Below, piece by piece: positions 1 to 13,849 of a stretch of DNA of 45,902 nucleotides. Position 1 is the stretch's first letter; the number at the start of each line of letters is the position of its first letter. The notes under the pieces are model-generated. The model was not told the DNA's origin. It searched no databases and saw only the letters and a list, made by a program, of their open reading frames with translations. The position numbers and the translations under genes are program-made. The stretch comes from an uncultured Pedobacter sp. (GTDB lineage: Bacteria > Bacteroidota > Bacteroidia > Sphingobacteriales > Sphingobacteriaceae), in contig CAMLDJ010000015.1 in NCBI GenBank assembly GCA_946478755.1, positions 1 through 45,902 on the forward strand, given 5' to 3'.

Positions 1-143
1 ATAAACTACAAAAGAAACAAATTATTCGATTCCCCCCAACTTTTCCGCTTGATCCGGATTCGAACAGGAGCCCCGGCCTGGGTTCGATTTGTAAAAGGCT
101 CAGGGCAGAGTTCGGGGTTTTGCGGGGCTGAGCCAATCCCAGC

Positions 144-262
144 GGGATCACACCAAAGACTATCAAAACGTATAAAACCCTGCAATCGAACGATTAGCAG
201 GGTTTTTGCTTTTAGGGAATCGCCAAAAATCACATGAATTCACAAAAATTGGTGAGTGATTC
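144..262 (+). repeat. Interspersed repeat with hairpin, copy 1 of 2
   Basis: This ~119-bp stretch recurs in the same orientation at 16919-17037 with most positions identical. Its core is an AAAACCCTGC / GCAGGGTTTTT hairpin followed by a conserved tail ending in a GAATTCACAAAAATTGGTGA block. The two copies bracket the whole sugar-acid locus. The rest of 1-423 contains no recognisable gene. Confidence 0.75.
174..207 (+). terminator. Terminator-like hairpin downstream of the GH2 gene
   Basis: A GC-containing stem (CCCTGC/GCAGGG) is flanked by A-run and T-run arms, so it could work as a bidirectional intrinsic terminator. It lies about 220 bp past the stop codon of the minus-strand GH2 gene, and it forms the core of the repeat at 144-262. 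Confidence 0.55.
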
Positions 263-423
263 GGTGTTAAGGCAAAAGGGTTAAAATTGACTCACCGAAT
301 TGTGCATAATCAATATTGTACAGTTTGTTATAAACATTTCCATTTTGTGTGCCATTTACAATCAACCGATTTGTCATTTAATTAAGCATTATATGGCTCT
401 TGTTATTTTAAAAATTATCAGGC

Positions 424-4194
<3,771 letters not shown>

Positions 4195-4294
4195 TTACGC
4201 TATTATCTTGATGGAGGACTAAATTTTGTTTTCGAATATAAACTATATAACATGCATTAAAGCATAATTTTATTAATAAGTACGCCCTTTATAT

Positions 4295-5614
4295 CTATCT
4301 AAACAGTACCTGGTTCATGATCAGTATTCCAATGAGCCCGATAATTGAAACCAGCGTTTCCATCAGCGACCAGGACAAAAATGTTTGTTTTATAGATAAT
4401 CCTAAATACTCTTTGAATAGCCAGAAAGAGGAGTCGTTTACGTGAGAACAAAACAGGCTTCCTGATCCAACTGCGAGCACCATTAAATTTGGATCGGCGC
4501 CATGAGGCCCAACAAGCGGATAAACGATACCAGCAGCGGTGAGGCCAGCTATGGTAGCCGAACCCAGGCAAAGCCTTAACACGGCCGTTATTAACCAGGC
4601 CAATAATAAAGGTGGTAGGGTTAATCCTTTCAAAATTGCGGCAAGGCTGTTGCTCACCCCTGTTTCTACAAATACTTGTTTCAAAATACCTGCGCTACCG
4701 ATGATTAAAAGGATCATCGCTATATCTTTTGTTGCATCAACAAAAATTACCATAATGTCAATCAGCTTTTTACCTGACCTAATCCCAAGTGTAAATGTTG
4801 CGATACAAATGGTTAATATCATGGCAATAGTTGGATCACCGATAAAGCTGGCAAGATTTACCACAGCCATATTATCACTAAATATCCTGGTTATCAACGT
4901 GGTACCCAAAATTATAAGTACAGGTAACAAGGCAGAAATCACGCTATTTGTTATCCCTGGCAATTCATTATCAGGCAGTTCATTGGCCTGCAAGGTAACT
5001 GTTGGGCCAGATTGCATATTTATTAATACTTTAGCGAAAATAGGGCCTGCAATAATTATAGCAGGTATGGCCACGATTAAACCATAGATAAAGGTCTTAA
5101 CCAAATCTGCATTAAACTGGGTTACTAAAGCCATGGGCGATGGATGAGGTGGCAAAAAACCATGCATTACGGACAGCGATGCAAGCATAGGCAAGCCTAC
5201 ATACACCAGAGGTAACTTATAGTTGTACGCTACCGAAAAAATAATTGGAATCAGCAATACAAACCCAACATTATAAAATAATGGAATGCCCACTATAAAT
5301 CCTGTTAAAGACATGGCCCAGGTAATGTATTTAGCGCCGAATGTCTTTTTTAATACTGTGGCTATTTTTTGAGCGGCACCACTGGAAGCGACGAGTTTTC
5401 CGAGCATGGCGCCCAAAACGATGATAATTGCCAGCGAGCCTAATGTATCTCCTAATCCTTTATTAATAGTTTGCGGAATACTGGCGACGGGCATACCTAA
5501 CAATAAAGCTGCTCCTACAGATACGATTAAAAATGCAAGAAAGGTATTAACCTTCGCCCAGGCAATTAATAATACAAGTATAACTATACAGCCAAAAAGA
5601 ATCAGTACATCCAT
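4295..5614 (-). CDS. GntP-family gluconate/aldonate:H+ symporter
   Basis: This 439-residue, almost entirely hydrophobic protein has a dozen or so membrane segments and the GntP-family patterns, including an HGFLPPHPSP loop near residue 150 and an N-terminal KVNTFLAFL segment. The family imports gluconate, other aldonates, or D-serine. The gene begins 9 bp after the IlvD/Edd-type dehydratase, so the two are almost certainly co-transcribed. That neighbour points to an aldonate as cargo, delivered to the cytoplasmic dehydratase. A paralogue lies at 36259-37575 in a quite different operon. The family assignment is firm; the substrate is inferred. Confidence 0.92.
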   Translation of the reverse strand: MDVLILFGCIVILVLLIAWAKVNTFLAFLIVSVGAALLLGMPVASIPQTINKGLGDTLGSLAIIIVLGAMLGKLVASSGAAQKIATVLKKTFGAKYITWAMSLTGFIVGIPLFYNVGFVLLIPIIFSVAYNYKLPLVYVGLPMLASLSVMHGFLPPHPSPMALVTQFNADLVKTFIYGLIVAIPAIIIAGPIFAKVLINMQSGPTVTLQANELPDNELPGITNSVISALLPVLIILGTTLITRIFSDNMAVVNLASFIGDPTIAMILTICIATFTLGIRSGKKLIDIMVIFVDATKDIAMILLIIGSAGILKQVFVETGVSNSLAAILKGLTLPPLLLAWLITAVLRLCLGSATIAGLTAAGIVYPLVGPHGADPNLMVLAVGSGSLFCSHVNDSSFWLFKEYLGLSIKQTFLSWSLMETLVSIIGLIGILIMNQVLFR

Positions 5615-5623
5615 GTTTCTACT

Positions 5624-7339
5624 TTAATGAGAGTCTCTGGTTACTGTAGAACCTGAACCGCCTACTAAAAAATCCAGATCAGCACCTTTATCTGCCTGCT
5701 GAACATGGTTGACATATAAGTTTACATAACCACGTGTTGCAGCAGGAATTGACGGTACCCAATTGCTTCGCCTCAGGGCTAACACTTCATCACTCACTTC
5801 AAGGTGGATACGTTTATTGGCTACATCCAGCTCAATCATGTCGCCGTTTTCTACCAGCGCTAAATTTCCACCGATAGCAGATTCTGGCGATACGTGCAGT
5901 ATAACTGTACCATATGCCGTACCACTCATCCTTCCATCGGATATCCTTACCATATCTGTTACGCCCTTGTCAAGTAACTTTTTGGGTAATGTCATGTTAC
6001 CTACCTCAGGCATACCTGGATAGCCGACCGGACCAACCGTTTTCAAAACCATTACACAAGTTTTATCGATATCCAGATCAGGGTCATCTACTCTCGCATG
6101 GTAATCCTCAATGTCTTCAAACACTACTGCCCTACCTCGGTGTTGCATCAAACTGGGCGTAGCTGCAGATGGCTTTATAACCGCACCGTTAACTGCAAGA
6201 TTACCTTTTAGTACGGTAATTCCGGCTTCCTGAATGATTGGCTGCTCAAATTCATAAATAACCTCCTTATTGTAATTTATTCCTTTATCAGCAATGTTCT
6301 CGGCATGCGTTTTCCCACTTACCGTTAGGGTATCCATTTTTAAAACAGATTGCATTTGTTTTAAAACAGCAGGTACACCACCAGCATAGTAAAAATCTTC
6401 CATCAAAAATTTCCCTGAAGGCATAAGATTTACAAGTAGCGGCATTTTACTGCCAATATCATCAAAATCGTCTAAGTTTAGCGCTACACCCATACGCCCT
6501 GCAATAGCGGTGAGGTGAATAATAAAGTTTGAAGAACCTCCTACTGCGGCATTTACCTTAATTGCATTTTCAAAAGCATCGCGTGTTAATATTTTAGAAA
6601 TTTTCAGATCTTCTTTAACCATTTCAACTATTCTCCTTCCGGATAACTGAGCAAGCCTTTTCCGCCGGGAATCGACGGCAGGTATAGCGGCACCACCAGA
6701 AAGGCTCATGCCTAAGGCTTCTACCATGCAAGCCATAGTAGAAGCTGTTCCCATTGTCATACAGTGGCCCGGGCTACGGGACATGCAACTTTCTACTTCT
6801 GCATATTCATCATAAGTAATTTCGCCTTTCTTTAATTCCTCTGTCAGCTTCCATACACTTGTTCCGGAGCCGATGTCATGTCCGTGATATTTTCCGTTTA
6901 ACATTGGTCCGCCAGGAACCACAATGGTGGGCAGATCTACACTTGCCGCTCCCATTAGCGTAGAAGGTGTAGTTTTATCACAGCCTGTAAGTAGTACTAC
7001 ACCATCAATAGGGTTGCCTCTTATTGATTCCTCTGCATCCATACTGGCGAGATTACGGAACAACATGGCGGTGGGTTTCATGAGCGTTTCGCCCAATGAC
7101 ATGATGGGGAATTCCAGCGGAAAACCGCCAGCTTCCAATACCCCGCGACGAACACTTTCGGCAATATCACGAAGGTGGGCATTGCAAGGTGTAAGTTCAG
7201 ACCATGTATTACAAATGCCTATTACCGGTCTGCCATCAAACATGTCTTCGGGCATACCCTGGTTTTTCATCCAACTGCGATAGATGAGGCCCATTTTATC
7301 TTTTTTCCCAAACCAGGTCGAACTTCTATATGATTTCAT
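5624..7339 (-). CDS. IlvD/Edd-family sugar-acid (pentonate-type) dehydratase
   Basis: This 571-residue cytoplasmic Fe-S dehydratase has the IlvD/Edd signature cysteines in place: C52 (ELTPCNAHL), C120 in TGCDKTTP and C193 in SPGHCMTMGTAS. The lysine after TGCD (K122) corresponds to the carbamylated lysine of this family. The patterns resemble L-arabinonate/D-xylonate dehydratases more than dihydroxyacid dehydratase. The reaction would be an aldonic acid to a 2-keto-3-deoxy acid. It sits between a KdaD-like FAH-fold dehydratase (134-bp gap upstream) and the GntP permease (9 bp downstream), which forms a coherent non-phosphorylative pentonate pathway. The substrate could be arabinonate, xylonate or fuconate. 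Confidence 0.9.
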   Translation of the reverse strand: MKSYRSSTWFGKKDKMGLIYRSWMKNQGMPEDMFDGRPVIGICNTWSELTPCNAHLRDIAESVRRGVLEAGGFPLEFPIMSLGETLMKPTAMLFRNLASMDAEESIRGNPIDGVVLLTGCDKTTPSTLMGAASVDLPTIVVPGGPMLNGKYHGHDIGSGTSVWKLTEELKKGEITYDEYAEVESCMSRSPGHCMTMGTASTMACMVEALGMSLSGGAAIPAVDSRRKRLAQLSGRRIVEMVKEDLKISKILTRDAFENAIKVNAAVGGSSNFIIHLTAIAGRMGVALNLDDFDDIGSKMPLLVNLMPSGKFLMEDFYYAGGVPAVLKQMQSVLKMDTLTVSGKTHAENIADKGINYNKEVIYEFEQPIIQEAGITVLKGNLAVNGAVIKPSAATPSLMQHRGRAVVFEDIEDYHARVDDPDLDIDKTCVMVLKTVGPVGYPGMPEVGNMTLPKKLLDKGVTDMVRISDGRMSGTAYGTVILHVSPESAIGGNLALVENGDMIELDVANKRIHLEVSDEVLALRRSNWVPSIPAATRGYVNLYVNHVQQADKGADLDFLVGGSGSTVTRDSH

Positions 7340-7473
7340 ATTTAGAATATACTATGTTGCGCTATTTTTTACTTCTTTAATTAGATTTTTCGCTAGTGGA
7401 CATATCTATTGAAAAATCGTTTCACTTGCTTCGGCAGAGGTTTCGAAATCTATAATTTGTTTGCCAATGTTTA

Positions 7474-8310
7474 TCATGCTACGATATTTATAAGCGAACC
7501 GATTTCTGAAATGGTTATTTTTACAATGTCTCCGCTACGTAAAGTGAAATCATCAGTCGGGATTATTCCTGTACCTGTCATTAAGTATGTTCCATGAGGG
7601 AAATCCAATTCCCGAAACAAGTAAGCCACTAATTCCGTGTGCTTACGTTTCATTTGGTTAATGGATATTTTCTCCTTAAAAAGGACGTCAGAATCTCTGG
7701 ATATTTCGATGCTGATATTGGTATTCGGATCTATCGGCCCATCTGTTACTAAAAGGCAGGGCCCTAAAGCCGTAGCTCCATTGTATGATTTGGCCTGCGG
7801 GAGATAAAGCGGATTTTCGCCCTCAATATCCCTCGAAGATACATCATTACCTATTGTATAACCTTCTATAGTGCCTTCTGAGCAAATAAATAACGTCAAT
7901 TCCGGTTCAGGTACGTTCCATTTAGAATCTGCCCTGATCCGTATGTTTCCTCCGGAACCCACTGTACGGTAAGATGGTGACTTAAAAAAAAGTTCTGGCC
8001 GGTCTGCATCATATACCCTTGCATAAAAATCTCCACCTTTTGCTTCTTTTGATTCCTCTATTCTGGCTTCCCTGCTACGAAAATAAGTTACACCAGATGC
8101 CCATACTTCCTGGTTACCTATAGGCGTTAAAACAGCTGAATGGGTGAGCGCTTGTAAGTCTTCGTTAGGTTGGAGATGTTGCAACTCACTACTCACCACT
8201 TTGAAGAGGTTGCTCCTGTTTACGAACCTATCCCAGCTTTTCTCTTCTGTTAAAAAATATTGGTTATTGTGGTGTATAATAATCCCGCTAGAGGTGTTAT
8301 AAATTCTCAT
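7474..8310 (-). CDS. FAH-family 2-keto-3-deoxy-pentonate dehydratase-like protein
   Basis: This 278-residue member of the fumarylacetoacetate hydrolase fold resembles 2-keto-3-deoxy-D-arabinonate dehydratase (KdaD) and XylX-type enzymes. Visible hallmarks are EVWASG (68-73), the metal-ligand pair in VPEPEL (E135, E137), D156 in GNDVSSRD and NPLYLPQAK (166-174) with the catalytic-type lysine. These enzymes convert 2-keto-3-deoxypentonates to alpha-ketoglutarate semialdehyde. It is the first gene of the minus-strand group, directly before the IlvD/Edd dehydratase that would make its substrate. The aldehyde dehydrogenase expected to follow is not in the window. Another FAH-family hydrolase activity cannot be excluded. 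Confidence 0.85.
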   Translation of the reverse strand: MRIYNTSSGIIIHHNNQYFLTEEKSWDRFVNRSNLFKVVSSELQHLQPNEDLQALTHSAVLTPIGNQEVWASGVTYFRSREARIEESKEAKGGDFYARVYDADRPELFFKSPSYRTVGSGGNIRIRADSKWNVPEPELTLFICSEGTIEGYTIGNDVSSRDIEGENPLYLPQAKSYNGATALGPCLLVTDGPIDPNTNISIEISRDSDVLFKEKISINQMKRKHTELVAYLFRELDFPHGTYLMTGTGIIPTDDFTLRSGDIVKITISEIGSLINIVA

Positions 8311-8540
8311 AATTATTTGGTTAAGTTTTTTGGATCGAAAATTAAGTTTGAACTTTATTTAAGTATCCAGGCGGTAAAATCTAAAGCCAAATAAGTCCTT
8401 TTAACGCACATTTATAGCATAATGTTAATATAATACAATAAATTGCTTCAATACTAAAATTACGGGTTTGCGTTGCCTAATTTGATTACTTCATAGCTTT
8501 TCGCTTCGCTACAGGTATCAATGACGGACTTAAAAAATCG

Positions 8541-8669
8541 CCGTCATTTCGATCCGATAGCTATCGGATGAAGCGCAGTCCCGAACTTTCGGGAGAGAAA
8601 TCTTTGAATTATGTTAAAAGATCTCTCCTCCAAAGGAGTTCCTTTGGAACACTACGGTCGAGATGACGA
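8541..8669. repeat. REP/MITE-like palindromic element
   Basis: The ends are inverted (CGTCATTTCGA on the left, TCGAGATGACG on the right). Inside are a perfect 18-bp palindrome ATCCGATAGCTATCGGAT (8552-8569) and a second small hairpin (CCCGAA/TTCGGG). The same 18-bp palindrome recurs at 32593-32610. There is no coding potential. It lies in the ~900-bp gene-free stretch 8311-9216, upstream of the sugar-acid genes. Confidence 0.7.
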
Positions 8670-8796
8670 TACCTCACAACATGTAACTAAAAATTCTCCA
8701 TTTCAGTTACCATATAATATATTTTTTAAGCCATTGATAATAAGCGTCTTGTGTTGTACTCAACAAAAACATAAGGCTTAATAATTTACGAATCTA

Positions 8797-9150
8797 TCAT
8801 CAACACTCCGATCTATTTGAAAAATTCTAACTTCTACCATTAATGTTATTTTACAAATAATTATTAATCAGCATTTTAACCACTTTCGCATTTCCATCCA
8901 GCTAGGCCATAGCACGGTATCTCCGTTCTACTTAAATCCGGCCTAATAAATTTTTCGGGCTGCACTGCCCAAGCCAACCTACTAGCTTCGAAAGAAAAAT
9001 TTTCAGCCGGTGTTTTTTGTTCCTTTTTGACACCAAAAAGGAAGAGCCCATCGGCGGCGGCGAGCCGAGGCAAGACTGCGCCTTAGGGCAAAAGAAATCA
9101 ATTAAATGTCACTCATATTGATTTCTATAAAATAAATTACCCATCAGGGT
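8797..9150 (+). repeat. Long interspersed repeat, copy A (~354 bp)
   Basis: It starts at TCATCAACACTCCGAT and ends at CAGGGT. It matches 33163-33515 over its whole length in the same orientation, with scattered substitutions, indels of only a base or so net, and long identical blocks. There is no convincing reading frame and the substitutions do not follow codons, so it is more likely a non-coding mobile or structured element than a gene fragment. It fills most of the gene-free gap between the KdaD-like gene and the AraC gene. Confidence 0.85.
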
Positions 9151-9216
9151 TACGGCTATAAACGAAAAATGTCTGTAGTAGAATTTAAAGGAATATTAAT
9201 AATCGAACTGAGGTTA

Positions 9217-10104
9217 CTAGGCAAATTTCTTCTCTTCAGTTTTAAGATAATTGTATCTGTAGTCCATTGGATTTTTTTTCGTAAGCGTTTTGAATTGATG
9301 ATAGAAGTGAGAAATATTGTTGTAGCCACAGGCATAGCCTACCTCAGTCATATTAAATTCTTCTTCTAATAACAATCTGCATGCATTTCCAATTCTTACT
9401 TCCATTAAAAACTGGATATATGTTTTTTTCGTTTTGGATTTAAAGTACCTGCAAAAAGAGTGCTTTCCCATGTTAATTAATGCAGCCACATCTTCTAGCC
9501 CTACTTTTTTGTGGTAATTATTAAACGTGTATTCGAATATTGTGTTAATGCGGTTTTGATCAATGCTATTCACTTCAGGGTTAAAGCCGTTGGATGATAT
9601 AATTTCATATTCTTTCGAAGCAGCTATTATTTCCAAAGCGGACAATAAACTGATCAATTTACGGGCAGGCGATTCGTTAAGCATTTCTTCCGCTATTTTG
9701 CCAACCTTTCGTCTGGTTGCGCCTTTTAAACGTAAACCCAGCTTACTTGTGTTCAATAGTTTAACAATCGGACTAATTTCAGGAAGATTTAAAAATGCAT
9801 CACCCCAAGTGTTGTTTTGAAAAAGAATCACGATGGTTTCTCCAACTTTTTCGGTATCGCTTTCCAGATATTTTTGTTCACACCGGAAAGTATGTGGCAG
9901 GTTTGATCCAAATAAAAATACGTCACCATTTTTAAAAGGACCAACGTGGTCGCCTATCAGGCAGGTACCGTAGGTTCTTTTAACTACCAATAATTCGCAT
10001 TCGGGATGATAGTGCCATGCACTTAATATCGCATGCCCTATATCCTTATGGATATTAAAGGAATGCTCCGGGTTTGGAGTAGCCTTTTTTAAAGTAGCCT
10101 TCAT
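9217..10104 (-). CDS. AraC-family transcriptional regulator
   Basis: This 295-residue protein has an N-terminal cupin-like sensor domain (YHPECELLVV near residue 35, GDVFLFGSNLPHTF near 60-75) and a C-terminal double helix-turn-helix of AraC type (about residues 195-290, with VGYACGYNNISHFYHQFKTL). It is divergently oriented from the susC/susD pair, whose start lies 561 bp away, and on the same strand as the downstream sugar-acid genes. The likely role is ligand-responsive control of one or both transcription units. The inducer is unknown, probably a sugar or sugar acid bound by the cupin domain. Confidence 0.9.
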   Translation of the reverse strand: MKATLKKATPNPEHSFNIHKDIGHAILSAWHYHPECELLVVKRTYGTCLIGDHVGPFKNGDVFLFGSNLPHTFRCEQKYLESDTEKVGETIVILFQNNTWGDAFLNLPEISPIVKLLNTSKLGLRLKGATRRKVGKIAEEMLNESPARKLISLLSALEIIAASKEYEIISSNGFNPEVNSIDQNRINTIFEYTFNNYHKKVGLEDVAALINMGKHSFCRYFKSKTKKTYIQFLMEVRIGNACRLLLEEEFNMTEVGYACGYNNISHFYHQFKTLTKKNPMDYRYNYLKTEEKKFA

Positions 10105-10569
10105 GTTTATAATTGGTTAACTATAGCATGAAATTATAAATTATGTACGATATAATGTATATCTATTACCTATTAATGCTAGTTATATTAACAACGCCAG
10201 GTTTTATGATTTGCGGATCAGATTGTTTTTATATCGAAAAAATTATGCAAGTAATTGATAGACAGACATATCTTATATGTTTTATCAGACAGCAACTCAT
10301 ACCAGAAAGAAATATCTATGTTAATATGTTACAATTTTTTGCTGTAATACTGAAATTGCTTTTCATTAAAGTTGTCTTTATTTGCTTGTGTAACATAACT
10401 GTTTCGAAACCAAATATAAAAGGAAAGTGATGCTGCTATTCTTCGCAGCTACTTTCTTCAAATAAACTATTTAGCCTGAGCATATTTGCCTTAGTTAAAT
10501 AGAACAGGGATTGATTAACCAGCAAACCAATATAATATTATGAGATAGATTTACTTAACATTCAACCAC

Positions 10570-10629
10570 CATACGCAGTCGCTAAACGCTGCGTATGTTC
10601 CGAACTGACAGCACCGCCCCTTCTGCGGT
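10570..10629 (+). promoter_or_regulatory. Tandem hairpins in the susC 5' leader
   Basis: There are two inverted repeats in a row. CATACGCAG (10570-10578) pairs with CTGCGTATG (10589-10597), and ACCGC (10613-10617) with GCGGT (10625-10629). They lie 37-96 bp ahead of the susC start, probably in its untranslated leader. The role (attenuation, RNA stability or operator) is not known. The rest of 10105-10560 shows no gene. Confidence 0.45.
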
Positions 10630-10665
10630 TTATTACCAAAAAACAATTCTAACCAAACAACAATT

Positions 10666-13600
10666 ATGAAAAAAAAATTACTTCCACCGGTATTTATTTG
10701 TACTGTGTTAACGGTATTCATGCTTTTCGAGTCCGCAAGCGCATCAGTTGGTGGGCTAACAACCGTAATTTTTAGCAAATCTTTAACAACCAAAAAGTTA
10801 AAATTAGCGCCGATAGGAATTACAGGTAAAGTTACCGATGAACAGGGTGTTGGTTTACCCGGCGTTAGCGTTGCTGAAAAGGGAACGCGGAATGCTACTA
10901 TAACCAATTCATCTGGCAGTTATACGATAAGCGTGGCCAATACCAATGCCGTGTTGGTGTTCACATCCATTGGCTATAAACCGGTAGAAATAACAGTAAA
11001 TGCAAAAACCGTTGTTAATGTTTCAATGCTGACGGTTACCAATGCTTTGAATGAGGTTATCGTAACTGCCCTCGGTATAAAGAGGGAAGCAAAAAGCCTG
11101 GGCTACTCGGCTCAAAAAGCCGACGTAGAGGCATTACAAACTAACCGCACAACTAACCTTGCCAATTCGCTTGAGGGCCAGATCGCCGGATTGGACGTCT
11201 CCCCTCCCGCCGCAGGGCCAGGTGGGAGTACGAAAATTCGCTTGCGTGGACAATCTTCTTTTACTGCAGACAATTCGCCACTAATCGTAATCAATGGCCT
11301 GCCAATGTCGCAGGGTGCAAGCAGTAGTAATGGTTACACACAAAATGTAGACCAGGGAGATAACCTGCAAGGCATCAATCAGGACGATATCGAATCGATG
11401 ACTGTTCTGAAAGGATCTACCGCTGCAGCCTTATATGGTTCGCGTGCCGTTAACGGTGCAATCATTATTACAACAAAGTCGGGAGCTAAAAATAGTGGAA
11501 TAGGTATTGAGTTCAATTCTAATTTTACTGTAAACCAGGCGCTGGATTATACAGATTTTCAATATGAATACGGGCAAGGTGAGAATAATATCCGTCCCTC
11601 ATCAGTAGGTACTGCGCAGAGTTCTGGTGCCTGGAGTTTTGGGGTGCCATTTGACAATGTGCCAACGTATCAGTTCGACGGCGTTCAGCGTCCGTATGCA
11701 CCTGTTAAAGACCGGATAAAGACGTTCTTCAGACTTGCACCATCGTGGAGTAATACTGTTGCACTTTCTGGCGGTAATGACAAGGGAAGTTTCCGGGTGT
11801 CCCTTTCTAATCAGGATGCTCAGGGCATAATACCAAATAACGATTTTCATAAAAAGATTTTTAACGTTGGTATTAATTATAAACTTACTGAAAAATTATC
11901 TGCACAATTTTACGTTAACTACGATCACCAGTTTAATAACAATCCGCCACTTATAGGCGTACAGGGAAATGCAATTCCTACCTCAATTTACAGGTTGGCT
12001 AACTCCATTTCTTTTGATGTACTCAAGGCAGGTGCAATAGATGCCAACGGAAATGAAACACCTACTTCGAGGTTTGCTACAATTACCAACCCATACTGGA
12101 TATTAGAGAAGCAATTTCAAAGACAAACAAAAGATCATTTGTTAGGTACCGCTGTGGTACGCTACCAGTTCTTCGATTGGCTATATCTTCAGGGCAGGGC
12201 GAATATGGACCTTTTGCAAACTACCTATGAATCGAACACGCCGACTGGTACGCTGGCTGTATCTGCAGCACCAACAGGGTTATATAATGGTAGCTACGGG
12301 ATAAGCACATCAAATACACGCCAGAATAATTTTGATTTCCTGCTGGGTGGCGGGCATAAGTGGAAAGACTTTTCATTTAATGCAACAGTGGGTGGTAATA
12401 ACTTTCCTTTAATTACGTCTACATTTAACGAGGCGGTAACCAACTTTTACATCAGAGATTTATATACAATTGGAAACGGTGTTACGGCAAATTCGAGTTA
12501 TAACCTGACTAAACAAACCGTAAATTCATTGTATGGTACTGCAGAATTTTCCTACAAAGATTTATTATACCTGAATGTTACCGGCCGTACAGACTGGTAT
12601 TCGGTACTGGCCCGAGATATCGATCATTATTTCTATCCTTCAATTAGCGGAAGTTTCGTTTTTTCGGAATTACTTCCAAAAACAAAATGGTTAAATTTTG
12701 GAAAGCTTAGAGTTGCCGTTGCAGAAACCGGAAGCGCCCAGGGAGTTGGTGCCTACAATGCATTAACATTTTTGCTTGCTCAGAATTCATTCAACGGGCT
12801 TCCCTTAGGCAGTATAAACGGAACAGCTTCACCAAATACCCAGATTAAGCCTTTTGGCGTAAATGAAAAAGAAATCGGTATTGAGTTACGCATGTTCAAC
12901 AACAGAGTAAACCTGGACGTAGCTGCTTACGATAAAAAAACAACTAATCAAGCCGTTCCAATAAGCCTTTCTGCAGCAACCGGATATGCCACCACGCTGG
13001 TTAACTTAGGTGGTTTAAACAATAAAGGATTAGAATTTAACCTGGAATTAGTACCTATCCAGAACAAAAACTTTACCTGGAAAACGGCTTTTAATTCTGC
13101 TTTCAACTCTTCAAAAGTATTATCATTAGCAAACAACCAATCGCAATTAGTAGTCGGTAGTCCTGAATTTTTTGGGTCTATTGTTCATGTGGTAGGTTTA
13201 CCACTTAACCAGATTGTAGGCTCCACTTACAAGCGCGATGCTTCCGGAAATATCGTATTATCGGGAGGCAAGCCCGTAGCCAGTGATAAACCGGTAAATT
13301 TTGGTAGTGGCCTTCCTAAAGCAACAGGGGGCTGGATAAATACGTTCAATTACAAAGGCTTCACCTTTATTGCCCATATTGATTATAAAGCGGGTGGTAA
13401 AGTACTCTCAAGCACAAGTTTAAACTTATTAAGAGAAGGTTTATCAAAAGAGTCCTTACCTGGCCGTGAAGGTGGCGTAATTTTTCCCGGCGTAAACGCT
13501 ACTGACGGATTACCAAATACCACCGCTGTAAACGCAGAGGATTTTTACGCAAATTATCGTTCAACGAATATCTTGGATCCATTTATTTACAGCTCGAGCT

Positions 13601-13836
13601 TTGTTAAATTAAGAAGCCTTTCGTTGGGATACGACTTGTCTAAATTTATCAATAAAAAATATGTGAAAAGCTTAGTGCTATCGGCCGTATGTCGTAATGT
13701 ATTGATCATCAAAAAATATACGCCCAACATCGATCCCGAAGCAATAGCCTCAAGCGGAGATAACCTAACAGGTTATGAGCAGGCATCACTGCCAACAACA
13801 CGTACTTACGGATTTAACTTAAACGTAAAATTCTAA
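10666..13836 (+). CDS. SusC/RagA-family TonB-dependent outer-membrane transporter
   Basis: This 1056-residue outer-membrane beta-barrel has the SusC layout: signal peptide, a carboxypeptidase-regulatory-like domain (about residues 48-120, starting ITGKVTDEQGVGLPGVSV), a TonB-box-like NEVIVTALG segment, a plug domain (about 135-250, with the VLKGSTAAALYGSRAVNGAI motif) and a long barrel ending in an aromatic residue (NLNVKF). It imports a glycan fragment together with the lipoprotein encoded 13 bp downstream. The context suggests the ligand relates to the GH2 product or a sugar acid. The class is certain; the ligand is not. Confidence 0.96.
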   Translation: MKKKLLPPVFICTVLTVFMLFESASASVGGLTTVIFSKSLTTKKLKLAPIGITGKVTDEQGVGLPGVSVAEKGTRNATITNSSGSYTISVANTNAVLVFTSIGYKPVEITVNAKTVVNVSMLTVTNALNEVIVTALGIKREAKSLGYSAQKADVEALQTNRTTNLANSLEGQIAGLDVSPPAAGPGGSTKIRLRGQSSFTADNSPLIVINGLPMSQGASSSNGYTQNVDQGDNLQGINQDDIESMTVLKGSTAAALYGSRAVNGAIIITTKSGAKNSGIGIEFNSNFTVNQALDYTDFQYEYGQGENNIRPSSVGTAQSSGAWSFGVPFDNVPTYQFDGVQRPYAPVKDRIKTFFRLAPSWSNTVALSGGNDKGSFRVSLSNQDAQGIIPNNDFHKKIFNVGINYKLTEKLSAQFYVNYDHQFNNNPPLIGVQGNAIPTSIYRLANSISFDVLKAGAIDANGNETPTSRFATITNPYWILEKQFQRQTKDHLLGTAVVRYQFFDWLYLQGRANMDLLQTTYESNTPTGTLAVSAAPTGLYNGSYGISTSNTRQNNFDFLLGGGHKWKDFSFNATVGGNNFPLITSTFNEAVTNFYIRDLYTIGNGVTANSSYNLTKQTVNSLYGTAEFSYKDLLYLNVTGRTDWYSVLARDIDHYFYPSISGSFVFSELLPKTKWLNFGKLRVAVAETGSAQGVGAYNALTFLLAQNSFNGLPLGSINGTASPNTQIKPFGVNEKEIGIELRMFNNRVNLDVAAYDKKTTNQAVPISLSAATGYATTLVNLGGLNNKGLEFNLELVPIQNKNFTWKTAFNSAFNSSKVLSLANNQSQLVVGSPEFFGSIVHVVGLPLNQIVGSTYKRDASGNIVLSGGKPVASDKPVNFGSGLPKATGGWINTFNYKGFTFIAHIDYKAGGKVLSSTSLNLLREGLSKESLPGREGGVIFPGVNATDGLPNTTAVNAEDFYANYRSTNILDPFIYSSSFVKLRSLSLGYDLSKFINKKYVKSLVLSAVCRNVLIIKKYTPNIDPEAIASSGDNLTGYEQASLPTTRTYGFNLNVKF

Positions 13837-13849
13837 CTCTATATACAAT

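Noticed and set aside
40..135. tRNA-like look (TTCGAAC/GGTTCGATT motifs and paired GGCTC/GAGCC)
   Set aside because: The T-arm-like motifs are not followed or preceded by an acceptor stem, anticodon arm or CCA end at proper spacing on either strand.
10143..10430. 95-residue reading frame between AraC and susC
   Set aside because: Composition follows the AT-rich non-coding DNA, there is no ribosome binding site, and it overlaps the regulatory region of two divergent units.
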